Shown one piece after another: positions 15,329-23,988 of a stretch of 64,000 nucleotides of DNA. The translations under genes and the position numbers were made by a program. Positions within the stretch are counted from its first letter, which is position 1. Every line of letters begins with the position of its first letter. This DNA comes from Noviluteimonas caseinilytica (GTDB lineage: Bacteria > Pseudomonadota > Gammaproteobacteria > Xanthomonadales > Xanthomonadaceae): assembly GCF_018406605.1 (NCBI RefSeq), contig NZ_AP024545.1:1860001-1924000 (forward strand). Direction: 5' to 3'. The notes below the pieces were generated by a model. The model ran no database searches, was not told where the DNA came from, and saw only the letters and a list, made by a program, of their open reading frames with translations.

Positions 15329-17803
15329 TCAGGCCGCGGCGCGCGAATCGCCGACGCCGGCCAGGCGGTCGAACGACGCCGCGCGCAGTTCCCACGCTTC
15401 GAAGTCGTCGACGGTGATCGCATCGAGCGTCATCGCGCGCAGTTCTTCCAGCTGCTTGCGTTCGTCGGCGGTGATCCAGCCTTCGCGCACGCCTTCGTCC
15501 AGCTGCGCGTCGAACTCGAGCGCTTCGATGTCGCTGTTCTTCAGCGCCTTGAGGAACTTGCGTTCCACCGGTTCGGCCAGGATCACCTTAGGCAAGTAGC
15601 TGTCGATGCGGCCCGCCGGATTGTTGGCCGTCGGCGCGAGGAACACGCCGTCGCCCATCCGCTGGCGCGCGTCGCACGGCGTCATCAGCAGCGATGCGGC
15701 GCGATGGCCAAGCTGGTCGCTCGGCGCCTGGGCGCGGCGGCCCCACGGGAAGATCAGCATCCACAATACGTAGCCGATCGGGCGGATCGGGAAGTTGCGC
15801 AATGCACCGGACAACGCGGTTTCGATCTTGTTGATCGCATCGTGGAACGCCCACGCGAGCAGCGGACGATCGCCGGCCGGGCGGCCTTCGTCTTCGTAGC
15901 GCTTGAGCATGCTGCTGCAGATGTACAACTGGCTGAGTACGTCGCCGAGGCGGCCGGACAGCGATTCCTTGAACTTCAGCTTGCCGCCGAGCAGCAGCAT
16001 CGACGTATCGGCCATCAGCGCGAGCGCGGCCGAATAGCGATCGAGCTTGCGGTAGAAGCGGCGCGTGTAGTCGTCGCCCGGCGCCTTGCCGATGCGCGCG
16101 CTGGTCAGGCCGAACCACAGGCTGCGCACGGCATTGGAAAACGCGAAGCCGATGTGGCCGAACAGCGCGTCGTCGAACTGGTCGATGCGCGCGACCGGAT
16201 CCTCCAGCTGCGCCGACTTCATTTCCTTCATCACCCACGGGTGGCACAGGATCGCGCCCTGGCCGAAGATCATCAGCGAGCGCGTCATGATGTTCGCGCC
16301 TTCCACCGTGATGCTGATCGGCGTGGCCTGCCACGCGCGGCCGAGGTAATTGCGCGGTCCGAGGATGATGCCCTTGCCGCCATGGACGTCCATCGCATCG
16401 ATGACGACTTCGCGGCCCATCTGCGTGCAGTGGTACTTGGCGATGGTGGAAGGCACGGCGGGGTTTTCGCCGCGCGCCACGGCAGCCGCCGTCGCCTGCG
16501 ACAAGGCACTGATCGCGTACGCCTTGCCGGCGATGCGCGCGAGCGCCTCTTCGACGCCTTCGAAACGCCCGACGGACAAGCCGAACTGCTTGCGGATGCG
16601 CGCGTACGCACCGGTGACGACGGCCGCGAGCTTCGCGCCGCCGCTGGCGGTGGAGGGCAGGGTGATCGAACGCCCGATCGACAGGCATTCCATCAGCATC
16701 TGCCAGCCCTTGCCGGCGTAGTCCTCGCCGCCGATCAGCTGCGACAGCGGGACGAAGATGTCCTTGCCGTGGATCGGGCCGTTCTGGAACGGCGAATTGA
16801 GCGGGAAGTGGCGGCGGCCGATGTCGAGCCCGGGCGTGTCGCGCGGCACGAGTGCGAGCGAGATGCCGATGTCCTTCTTGTCGCCGAGCAATCCGTCCGG
16901 GTCGTACATGCGGAACGCCACGCCGATCAGCGTGGCCACCGGCGCGAGCGTGATGTAGCGCTTGTTGAGCGTGAGGCGGAAGCCGAGCACGTTGGCGCCG
17001 TTCCAGTCGCCCATGCACACGATGCCGTAGTCGGGGATCGAGGTTGCATCGGAACCGGCGAACGGGCCGGTGAGCGCGAAGCACGGCACTTCGCGGCCGT
17101 CGGCCAGGCGCGGGAGGTACTCGGATTTCTGTTCGTCGGTGCCGTAGTGCATCAGCAGTTCGGCCGGGCCCAGCGAGTTGGGCACGCCGACGGTGGAACT
17201 GACGACGGTGGAAATCGACGCGAGCTTCTGGATGACCTTGTGGTTCATCAGTGCCGAGAAGCCCAGGCCGCCGTATTCCTTCGGAATGTTGAGGCCGAAG
17301 AACTTGTGCTCCTTGACGAATTCCCACAGCTCCGGCGGCAGGTCCGCGCGCACGTGGGTGATGTCCCAGTCGTTGGTCATGCGGCACAGCTGTTCGCACG
17401 GGCCGTCGAGGAAGGCCTGTTCTTCCGCGGTGAGTTCGGGCTTGGGCAGCGAGAGCAACTTGTCCCAGTCCGGCTTGCCCGAGAACAGCTCGCCTTCGAA
17501 GCCGACGGTGCCGGCTTCCAGCGCGGTGCGTTCGGTGTCCGACAGCGGGGGCAGCAGTCGCGTGTAGAACTTCAGCAAGGGCGTGGTGATGCGCGGCTTG
17601 CGGAACTGCGGGACGAGGAGCGGGATGGCGATGGCGGCGACGATCAGGGCGGCGACGATGGTGGCGACGCCGTTGGCGCCGAGCAGCCAGGCCACCACGA
17701 GCAGCGAAGCGGTCATCGCGGCCCAGTACGCCAGCCGCATGCGGTGGTAGGAGGCGAACATCGCGGCGAGCAACAACAAGAGGAAAGGAACGGCGACGCT
17801 CAT
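15329..17803 (-). CDS. fadE: Acyl-CoA dehydrogenase, FadE type
   Basis: An 824-residue protein that catalyses the first step of fatty-acid beta-oxidation (acyl-CoA to trans-2-enoyl-CoA). The size matches E. coli FadE (814). The N-terminus is hydrophobic with two or three membrane segments (to about residue 65). The acyl-CoA dehydrogenase core begins near residue 130, with FFGLNIPKEYGGLGFSALMN, FALTGPFAGSDATSIPDYG, YHCTQMGREVVIDAMDVHGG and GRAWQATPISITVEGANIMT. The C-terminal 250 residues are the FadE-specific DUF1974-like region. The start at 17803 is the ATG that begins the membrane segment. The gene is divergent from a TetR regulator and has a good promoter at 17852-17881. Confidence 0.94.
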   Translation of the reverse strand: MSVAVPFLLLLLAAMFASYHRMRLAYWAAMTASLLVVAWLLGANGVATIVAALIVAAIAIPLLVPQFRKPRITTPLLKFYTRLLPPLSDTERTALEAGTVGFEGELFSGKPDWDKLLSLPKPELTAEEQAFLDGPCEQLCRMTNDWDITHVRADLPPELWEFVKEHKFFGLNIPKEYGGLGFSALMNHKVIQKLASISTVVSSTVGVPNSLGPAELLMHYGTDEQKSEYLPRLADGREVPCFALTGPFAGSDATSIPDYGIVCMGDWNGANVLGFRLTLNKRYITLAPVATLIGVAFRMYDPDGLLGDKKDIGISLALVPRDTPGLDIGRRHFPLNSPFQNGPIHGKDIFVPLSQLIGGEDYAGKGWQMLMECLSIGRSITLPSTASGGAKLAAVVTGAYARIRKQFGLSVGRFEGVEEALARIAGKAYAISALSQATAAAVARGENPAVPSTIAKYHCTQMGREVVIDAMDVHGGKGIILGPRNYLGRAWQATPISITVEGANIMTRSLMIFGQGAILCHPWVMKEMKSAQLEDPVARIDQFDDALFGHIGFAFSNAVRSLWFGLTSARIGKAPGDDYTRRFYRKLDRYSAALALMADTSMLLLGGKLKFKESLSGRLGDVLSQLYICSSMLKRYEDEGRPAGDRPLLAWAFHDAINKIETALSGALRNFPIRPIGYVLWMLIFPWGRRAQAPSDQLGHRAASLLMTPCDARQRMGDGVFLAPTANNPAGRIDSYLPKVILAEPVERKFLKALKNSDIEALEFDAQLDEGVREGWITADERKQLEELRAMTLDAITVDDFEAWELRAASFDRLAGVGDSRAAA

Positions 17804-17851
17804 CGGAAGCTCCGGTTGATTCGATCGGTGCGCGGGGGCACCATACGCCCA

Positions 17852-17881
17852 AGTATGGGTAGCCCTTCCGAAGCCTGTCAA
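17852..17881 (-). promoter_or_regulatory. Promoter of fadE
   Basis: On the minus strand TTGACA (17881-17876) and CATACT (17857-17852) are separated by 18 bases. The -35 is a perfect consensus. It lies about 50 bases upstream of the fadE start. Confidence 0.6.
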
Positions 17882-17931
17882 CGCATCGGAGGCGTGCCAC
17901 GTATCACGCGCTGCATACTCTTGCCATAACA

Positions 17932-17941
17932 ACCGTACGGT
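17932..17941. promoter_or_regulatory. Palindrome, possible TetR operator
   Basis: The perfect palindrome ACCGTACGGT sits 11 bases before the tetR start codon in the fadE-tetR intergenic region. Self-binding at such a site is usual for TetR-family regulators, but 10 bases is shorter than most of their operators. Confidence 0.4.
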
Positions 17942-17952
17942 AAACTTCCGCC

Positions 17953-18546
17953 ATGACCGAAGCCGCCGCCCGCCAGGAACGCAATGCGCGATTGAGCGCC
18001 GAGGATTGGGCGCAGGCCGCGCTGGACCAGATCGCCGAACAAGGCGTGGCCTCGGTGGCGGTGGAACCGCTGGCCCGCAGGCTGGGCGTCACCAAGGGCA
18101 GCTTCTACTGGCATTTCCCGTCGCGCGAGGCCTTGCTGGTCGCCGCGCTGGAGCGCTGGGAGAAGGTGGAACAGGAAACGGTGTTCGGTTCGCTCGAACC
18201 CATCCCGGACCCCCGCGAACGCCTCCGCGCCCTGTTCCAGCTGGTGGCGCACGAGGCCAAGTCCCACATCATCTATTCCGAGCTGCTCAAGGTCATGGAC
18301 CATCCCGCCGTGCAGCCGGTGATCGTGCGCGTCTCCGAGCGCCGCCTGGACTACCTCACCGCGTCCTTCCGCCAGGCCGGCCTGAGCCGCACCGACGCGC
18401 AGCATCGCGCGCGGCTGCTCTATTCGGCCTACGTCGGTTTCCTGCAGCTCAACCTGCAGCTGCACCAGATGAACATGCAGCACGAAGAATTCGAAGCCTA
18501 TGTCGAACACATGATGTCGACGCTGATCCCCGAGGCTTCTCCCTGA
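17953..18546 (+). CDS. TetR-family transcriptional regulator
   Basis: A 197-residue regulator. The N-terminal helix-turn-helix (about residues 15-60) has VAVEPLARRLGVTKGSFYWH and FPSREALL, the classic TetR pattern. The C-terminal ligand domain (about 75-190) is unlike any member I can name. It is divergent from fadE across 149 bases with a palindrome next to its own start, so it likely regulates fadE and itself; an acyl-CoA or fatty-acid ligand is an inference from context only. Confidence 0.9.
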   Translation: MTEAAARQERNARLSAEDWAQAALDQIAEQGVASVAVEPLARRLGVTKGSFYWHFPSREALLVAALERWEKVEQETVFGSLEPIPDPRERLRALFQLVAHEAKSHIIYSELLKVMDHPAVQPVIVRVSERRLDYLTASFRQAGLSRTDAQHRARLLYSAYVGFLQLNLQLHQMNMQHEEFEAYVEHMMSTLIPEASP

Positions 18547-18589
18547 CCGATTTTCGCCCCCTTTCCCGCACGCCTGACAGAGGACCGCC

Positions 18590-20389
18590 ATGGCCGCGCA
18601 ATTTTCCCCCCTTGAAGTCGAGACCACCGCGATGGGCAGCCAGTTGGACGCGTTGAACCAGTGGGTCATGGACGTGGCACTGCTCACGCAACCCGATCGC
18701 ATCCAGTGGTGCGATGGCAGCGACAGCGAGTTCGCCGAACTGATCGCGCAGATGGAAGGCGACGGCACGCTGTTGCCGCTCAACCAGGAAACGCATCCGC
18801 GCAGCTGGCTGCATCGTTCGCACCCCGACGACGTGGCGCGCGTGGAGCACCTGACGTTTGTGTGCACCACCGACCGCGACGACGCCGGCCCCAACAACCA
18901 CTGGATGGCGCCCACCGAAGCGCACGCGAAGATGGATGCGCTGTTCGCCGGCTGCATGCGCGGGCGCACGATGTACGTGATCCCGTACTGCATGGGCCCG
19001 ATCGATTCGCCGCTGTCGCGTTGCGGCGTGGAAATCACCGACTCGCCGTACGTCGTGGCCAACATGCGCATCATGACCCGCATGGGCGCGGCGGCGCTGG
19101 CGCGCATCGAGCGCGAAGGGCAGTTCGTGCGCGGCCTGCATTCCATCGGCGAGCTCGATCCCGAACGCCGTTTCATCATGCATTTCCCGGAAGAACTGAC
19201 GATCCAGTCGTACGGCTCCGGCTACGGCGGCAACGCGCTGCTCGGCAAGAAGTGCCATGCGTTGCGCATCGCTTCGCACCAGGCGCGCAGCGAAGGCTGG
19301 CTCGCCGAACACATGCTGATCCTCGGCGTGGAGAATCCGCAGGGCCGCACGCATTACATCGCGGCCGCGTTCCCGTCGGCGTGCGGCAAGACCAACCTCG
19401 CGATGCTGATTCCGCCGGAGGGCTATCGCACCGAAGGCTGGAAGGTGTGGACCGTGGGCGACGACATCTGCTGGATGCGCCCGGGCGCCGATGGCCGCCT
19501 GTATGCGATCAATCCGGAAGCGGGCTTCTTCGGCGTCGCGCCGGGCACGTCGGAAGCGTCGAACCCCAATGCACTCGCCACCGTGCAGCGCGACACCATT
19601 TTCACCAACGTCGGCCTGACCCAGGACAACCAGCCCTGGTGGGAGGGACTCGACAAACGCGTGCCCGCCTTTGATTGGCGTGGCGATGCATACGATTGCA
19701 ATGCCGGCAAACCCGCCGCGCACCCGAACGCGCGCTTCACCGTGAGCGCGCGCCAGTGCCCGAGCTGGTCGCCGAAGGCCGAGGATGCGCAGGGCGTGCC
19801 GATCTCCGCGATCGTGTTCGGCGGGCGCCGCGCATCGCTGGTGCCGCTGGTGTTCGAAGCGCGCGACTGGACGCACGGCGTGCTCGTGGGCGCGGCGATG
19901 GGCTCGGAGACCACCGCGGCCGCCACCGGCGCGGTGGGCGTGATGCGCCGCGACCCGATGGCGATGAAGCCGTTCTGCGGCTACAACTTCGCCGACTACT
20001 TCGCGCACTGGTTGTCGTTCGACCAGCCCGGCGCGCAGTTGCCGAAGGTCTTCCACGTCAACTGGTTCCGCAAGGGCAGCGATGGCAAGTTCCTGTGGCC
20101 GGGCTTCGGCGACAACCTGCGCGTGCTCGAGTGGATGCTCGGCCGCGTCGAAGGCCAGGCCGATGCCGAAGCCACCCCGATTGGTGCAGTGCCGCGCGCC
20201 GAGGACGTCCGCCTGGACGGCCTGGCCCTGACGGACGAAGCCCGCAGCGTGCTCTTCGGCTTCGATCGCGACGGCTGGAATGCCGAGTTCGCCGCGCTCG
20301 AAGGCTTCCTGGATGAGTTTGGCGATCGCATGCCGGACGCGCTGCGCGAGGAGCGCAACCGGATCGCCGCGGAACTCTCCGCAGGCTGA
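18590..20389 (+). CDS. pckG: Phosphoenolpyruvate carboxykinase (GTP)
   Basis: The 599-residue enzyme converts oxaloacetate and GTP to phosphoenolpyruvate, the entry step of gluconeogenesis. It is the GTP class: the substrate loop YGSGYGGNALLGKKC (about 208-222) and the nucleotide-binding P-loop FPSACGKTNLAM (261-272, with Cys265 and Lys267) are intact, and NWFRKGSDGKFLWPGFGDN near the C-terminus is typical. The length matches the family (about 600-620). It lies between the fatty-acid gene pair and the receptor block and ends at the hairpin at 20443-20480. PckG beside FadE fits growth on fatty acids or amino acids. Confidence 0.97.
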   Translation: MAAQFSPLEVETTAMGSQLDALNQWVMDVALLTQPDRIQWCDGSDSEFAELIAQMEGDGTLLPLNQETHPRSWLHRSHPDDVARVEHLTFVCTTDRDDAGPNNHWMAPTEAHAKMDALFAGCMRGRTMYVIPYCMGPIDSPLSRCGVEITDSPYVVANMRIMTRMGAAALARIEREGQFVRGLHSIGELDPERRFIMHFPEELTIQSYGSGYGGNALLGKKCHALRIASHQARSEGWLAEHMLILGVENPQGRTHYIAAAFPSACGKTNLAMLIPPEGYRTEGWKVWTVGDDICWMRPGADGRLYAINPEAGFFGVAPGTSEASNPNALATVQRDTIFTNVGLTQDNQPWWEGLDKRVPAFDWRGDAYDCNAGKPAAHPNARFTVSARQCPSWSPKAEDAQGVPISAIVFGGRRASLVPLVFEARDWTHGVLVGAAMGSETTAAATGAVGVMRRDPMAMKPFCGYNFADYFAHWLSFDQPGAQLPKVFHVNWFRKGSDGKFLWPGFGDNLRVLEWMLGRVEGQADAEATPIGAVPRAEDVRLDGLALTDEARSVLFGFDRDGWNAEFAALEGFLDEFGDRMPDALREERNRIAAELSAG

Positions 20390-20442
20390 TTTGCGTTAGG
20401 GCCGCGTGAAGGCCCCGGCTGAAAACAGAGTGAAACAAACCT

Positions 20443-20480
20443 CGGCCCCGTGCTCCCCCCAGCACGGGGCCGATAACTTT
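20443..20480 (+). terminator. Terminator of pckG
   Basis: CGGCCCCGTGCT (20443-20454) and AGCACGGGGCCG (20461-20472) form a perfect 12-base stem with a six-C loop, followed by ATAACTTT. Confidence 0.75.
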
Positions 20481-20491
20481 GTGTGTGATGG

Positions 20492-20552
20492 TTGTTAAAA
20501 AATCCTGAGTTCCCCTATATTCGGGTGGTCCGACCGAATTGTCGGCTGTGAC
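20492..20552 (+). promoter_or_regulatory. Promoter and conserved leader box of TonB receptor 1
   Basis: TTGTTA (20492-20497) and TATATT (20516-20521) are separated by 18 bases. GGCTGTGAC (20544-20552) follows in the transcribed leader. The same TTGTTA box and the same nine-base leader word occur in front of TonB receptor 3, so the arrangement is conserved between paralogues. Confidence 0.72.
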
Positions 20553-20589
20553 ATTTCGATTTTTCTCACTTACCCGTGGGGGGTATCAC

Positions 20590-23500
20590 ATGGCTTCCAA
20601 GCACCTTTCCAAGGGCCTGAAGCGAAGCGCACTGACCGTTGCACTCGGTCTCTGCTTCGCGGCGGGCGTCCAGGCGCAGAGCTCCGTCGGTTCCATCAAT
20701 GGCGACGCCACCGCTGGATCCACGGTCCGCATCGAAAACATCGATACGGGCGTTTCCCGCGAGATCACGTCGGATTCGTCGGGCCGCTTCACGTTTCCGC
20801 AGCTGTCGCCGGGCCGCTACAAGGTCACTTCGAACGGTGTGACCAAGGATGTGCAGGTCAAGGTCGGCACGGGTAGCACGGTGAGCTTCTCCGCCCCCGC
20901 CAACGGGACCGAATTCGGCGCCGTCACCGTCGTGGGCAGCGGTGGCGCGTTCAACCCGATCGACGTCTCGTCGGTCGAGTCGACCTCGGTGTTCACCGCC
21001 GAGCAGATCGACGAACTCCCCGTTTCGCGCGACGTCACCAACGTGGCGCTGCTCGCCCCGGGCACCGTCCGCGGCGACACCGGCTTCGGCAACCTCGCCT
21101 CGTTCGGCGGCGCGTCGGTGGCCGAGAACGGCTACTACATCAACGGCTTCGACGTTACCAACATCCGCAACTTCGTGTCGTTCGCCGACATGCCGTTCGA
21201 TGCCATCGCCGAGCAGCAGGTCAAGACCGGCGGCTACGGCGCCGAGTACGGCCGTTCGCTGGGTGGCGTGATCAGCATCGTGACCAAGCGCGGCACCAAC
21301 GAGTGGAAGGCGGGCGCGAGCGTGTACTGGGCGCCGGAATGGGGCCAGGAAAGCGGCAAGGACGTGTACTCGCGCGACCCCGACCTGATTGGCACGGTGG
21401 ATGACCGCTTCGTGTATCGCTCCTCCAACACGAGCGACGAGCTGCTCTACAACATCTACGGCGGCGGTCCGCTCATCAAGGACAAGCTGTTCTTCTTCGG
21501 CCTCGTGCAGGGCCAGGACAACAACGTCGATCGCTACAACGCGGTGGACAGCACCAACGTCAACCACAACGATCCGAGCGGCCTGATCAAGCTGGACTGG
21601 AACATCACCGACGACCACATCATCGAAGTCACCGGCATCTGGAACAAGGATGTCGCCGAGACGACGACGTATCGCCCGGTCGGCGTGCCCTATGCCACGC
21701 AACACCTCGGCGCGAGCAGCGTGTCCACGCTGGAGAACGGCGGCGAGGTGTACATCGGCAAGTACACCGGTTACCTCACCGACAACTTCACCATCGCGGC
21801 GCAGTACGGTTACCTGCGCAACGTCAACAACTTCCAGGAAGAACTGCCCGGCGGCAATTGCCCGGCGATCTACGACAGCCGCGACGCCAACCTGACCCTG
21901 CGCCCGATCGGTTGCTGGAACCCGGACCAGTTCCAGGTCCGCGACGCCGCGTTCGACGGCCCGGACGAAGACTTCCGCCGCGCATGGCGCCTCGATGCCG
22001 AATGGCAGCTGGCGTCGCACAAGCTGCGCTTCGGTGTCGACCACGAGGCGTTCGAGTCGACCCATGCCGGCCTGCAGTATTCGGGCGGCCAGTACTTCCG
22101 CTACTTCCGCGCCGGCGACGTGTTCGGCCCGGACTACGCGTTCCTCGGCGACATCGTGCGTCGCCGCACGAACTTCACGCAGAGCGGCGCGTACGAAGTC
22201 ACCAACCAGGCGGCCTACATCGAGGACAGCTGGCAGGCGACCGACAACCTGCTGCTGTACGGCGGCCTGCGCGCGGAAACCTTCGAGAACAAGAACGCCG
22301 ACGGCGCCACGTTCATCAAGTCCGACACGCTGTTCGCCCCCCGCGTCGGTTTCTCGTGGGACGTCAACGGCGACTCCACGTTCAAGGTGTTCGGCAACGC
22401 GGGTCGCTACTACATCCCGGTGTCGTCGAACACGAGCATCCGTGGCTCGGGCTTCGAGTACAGCGATGAAACGTGGTTCTTCCTCGACGGCGTGAACCCG
22501 GACGGCACCCCGATCATCGGCGACGTCCTCATCCCGACCGCGGTGAACGGTTCGTTCGTCGCGCCGGATCCGCGCACGCTGGCGGCGACCAACCTCGACC
22601 CGATGTACCAGGACGAATACATCCTGGGCATGCAGATGCAGCTCAACACCAACTGGCAGTTGGGCATGCGCGCCATCCACCGCGACGTCAAGGCGGGCAT
22701 GGACGACACCTGCACGCACAACGGGTTCGACCAGTGGGCGGCCGACAACGGCTTCGTGGACGGCTTCTCGCAGGACGGCGTCGGCATCGACATGCCGACC
22801 TGCTACACGGTCAACCCCGGCAAGGACGTCACGATCGCGCTGGATCCGACCAACACCAATACGCTGGCCGAGTACACCGTGCCTGCCCGCTACCTGGGCC
22901 TGCCGGAATACCAGCGCACGTACAACGCGGTCGAGTTCTTCTGGGAACGCGCGAAGTCCGACAACTGGTACCTGCAGGGTTCGTACACGTTCGCCAAGAG
23001 CAAGGGCAACGTCGAGGGCTACGTGAACTCCACGCTGGAACAGGACGACGCGGGCGCCACGCAGGACTTCGACTTCGCCGCGTTCGAAGATGGTTCGTAC
23101 GGCTACCTGCCGAACGATCGTCGCCACACGCTGAAGCTGTTCGGCGCCTACGACATCACGGACGAATGGTCGGTCTCGGCCAACATGCTCGTGCAGTCGG
23201 GTCGCCCGGTGAACTGCAACGGCTTCATCCCGCTCGTGGACGTGGGCATCGACCCGTCTTCGCCGGACGGCGGCAGCCTCGGCAACTACAGCGGTTCGAG
23301 CTTCTACTGCCTCGATCCGAACGGGTCGATCGGCGGGCGGCCGCTTCCCGGCCCGGATGGCATCTCGGGCACGGCGGACGACACGACGTCGGCGCGCTAC
23401 AGGCTGCACAACCGTGGCGATGAAGGCCGCACGCCGTGGACCCACACGTTCGACGTGGGCCTGACCTACCAGCCGCAGTGGCTGGAAGGCCTGACGTTGC

Positions 23501-23661
23501 AGATGAAGGTCTTCAACGTGCTCAACTCGCAGACGGTGACCGAGTACAACGAGTCGTCGCAGTCCCAGCGGACCAACCTGGTCACCGATCCGGACTACCT
23601 CAACGACTTCAACTACCAGGCACCGCGTTACGTGCGTTTCACCGCCCGTTACGAGTTCTGA
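20590..23661 (+). CDS. TonB-dependent receptor 1 with carboxypeptidase-regulatory-like N-terminal domain
   Basis: A 1023-residue outer-membrane receptor. The signal peptide is LKRSALTVALGLCFAAGVQA (residues 10-29), then QSS. Residues about 32-100 form a carboxypeptidase-regulatory-like beta sandwich (GSTVRIENIDTGVSREITSD, SGRFTFPQLSPGRYKVTSNG). A TonB-box-like AVTVVG (111-116) and the plug (about 125-240, with QQVKTGGYGAEYGRSLGGVI) follow. The beta barrel ends YVRFTARYEF, with the terminal Phe needed for BAM recognition. It belongs to the Oar-like branch common in Xanthomonadaceae, whose substrates (peptides, glycans) are mostly unknown. It has its own promoter and terminator, and GGGGGGTATCAC precedes the ATG at 20590. 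It is more diverged from receptors 2 and 3 than they are from each other. Confidence 0.93.
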   Translation: MASKHLSKGLKRSALTVALGLCFAAGVQAQSSVGSINGDATAGSTVRIENIDTGVSREITSDSSGRFTFPQLSPGRYKVTSNGVTKDVQVKVGTGSTVSFSAPANGTEFGAVTVVGSGGAFNPIDVSSVESTSVFTAEQIDELPVSRDVTNVALLAPGTVRGDTGFGNLASFGGASVAENGYYINGFDVTNIRNFVSFADMPFDAIAEQQVKTGGYGAEYGRSLGGVISIVTKRGTNEWKAGASVYWAPEWGQESGKDVYSRDPDLIGTVDDRFVYRSSNTSDELLYNIYGGGPLIKDKLFFFGLVQGQDNNVDRYNAVDSTNVNHNDPSGLIKLDWNITDDHIIEVTGIWNKDVAETTTYRPVGVPYATQHLGASSVSTLENGGEVYIGKYTGYLTDNFTIAAQYGYLRNVNNFQEELPGGNCPAIYDSRDANLTLRPIGCWNPDQFQVRDAAFDGPDEDFRRAWRLDAEWQLASHKLRFGVDHEAFESTHAGLQYSGGQYFRYFRAGDVFGPDYAFLGDIVRRRTNFTQSGAYEVTNQAAYIEDSWQATDNLLLYGGLRAETFENKNADGATFIKSDTLFAPRVGFSWDVNGDSTFKVFGNAGRYYIPVSSNTSIRGSGFEYSDETWFFLDGVNPDGTPIIGDVLIPTAVNGSFVAPDPRTLAATNLDPMYQDEYILGMQMQLNTNWQLGMRAIHRDVKAGMDDTCTHNGFDQWAADNGFVDGFSQDGVGIDMPTCYTVNPGKDVTIALDPTNTNTLAEYTVPARYLGLPEYQRTYNAVEFFWERAKSDNWYLQGSYTFAKSKGNVEGYVNSTLEQDDAGATQDFDFAAFEDGSYGYLPNDRRHTLKLFGAYDITDEWSVSANMLVQSGRPVNCNGFIPLVDVGIDPSSPDGGSLGNYSGSSFYCLDPNGSIGGRPLPGPDGISGTADDTTSARYRLHNRGDEGRTPWTHTFDVGLTYQPQWLEGLTLQMKVFNVLNSQTVTEYNESSQSQRTNLVTDPDYLNDFNYQAPRYVRFTARYEF

Positions 23662-23684
23662 TAGCCCTGCAGTCGCGTGACACG

Positions 23685-23714
23685 AGCCGCCGGCGCAAGC
23701 CGGCGGCTTTTTTT
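23685..23714 (+). terminator. Terminator of TonB receptor 1
   Basis: AGCCGCCGGC (23685-23694) and GCCGGCGGCT (23699-23708) form a perfect 10-base stem with loop GCAA, followed by a run of T's. Confidence 0.92.
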
Positions 23715-23805
23715 GTGCGCACGGATGAGCTTCGGGCCGGGCATGCGGCCCCGGCACACGACCGTTCGTCGGCGCGCCGGGGGCGTCGAAATGTGACAGT
23801 CGTTC

Positions 23806-23826
23806 CGGAATTTCCAGCAAATTCCG
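23806..23826. promoter_or_regulatory. Inverted repeat upstream of TonB receptor 2
   Basis: CGGAATTT, five bases (CCAGC), then AAATTCCG: a perfect 8-base inverted repeat 64 bases upstream of the receptor-2 -35 box. It is the only clear structure in the 327-base gap 23662-23988 apart from the terminator and promoter. An operator is possible; a regulator cannot be named. Confidence 0.4.
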
Positions 23827-23890
23827 ACACTTGCCGACACGGAACCCGCGATCCCCCGGTTGGACCCTTCGTGACTAGTTCGTGCGGGAC

Positions 23891-23919
23891 TGGTTAAGGA
23901 ATCGTTGGCCCTCTAAGTT
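23891..23919 (+). promoter_or_regulatory. Probable promoter of TonB receptor 2
   Basis: TGGTTA (23891-23896) and TAAGTT (23914-23919) are 17 bases apart. The segment GGTTAAGGA matches TGTTAAGGA at the receptor-3 promoter, in the same position relative to the -10. It is a weaker promoter than those of receptors 1 and 3, and the GGCTGTGAC leader word is missing. Confidence 0.45.
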
Positions 23920-23988
23920 CCGCGCCATCGGGCCCCCCACCGGCCCTCGCACTTTCTTCTCTGGGTCCAACTGCAGGAGGGAATTGCC

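Noticed and set aside
15323..17929. Long plus-strand open frame opposite fadE (about 868 codons)
   Set aside because: Antisense of a clear FadE gene; composition dominated by Arg/Ala/His, no ribosome-binding site, no recognisable domain. High-GC DNA commonly gives such frames.
20544..20575. Clp/CRP-type site at TGTGAC in the receptor leaders
   Set aside because: Only a half-site TGTGA is present; the matching TCACA at the right spacing is missing at both receptors.
20566..23820. Long minus-strand open frame opposite TonB receptor 1 (about 1084 codons)
   Set aside because: Mirror of a convincing receptor gene, no domain, repetitive Val/Arg/Ala composition.
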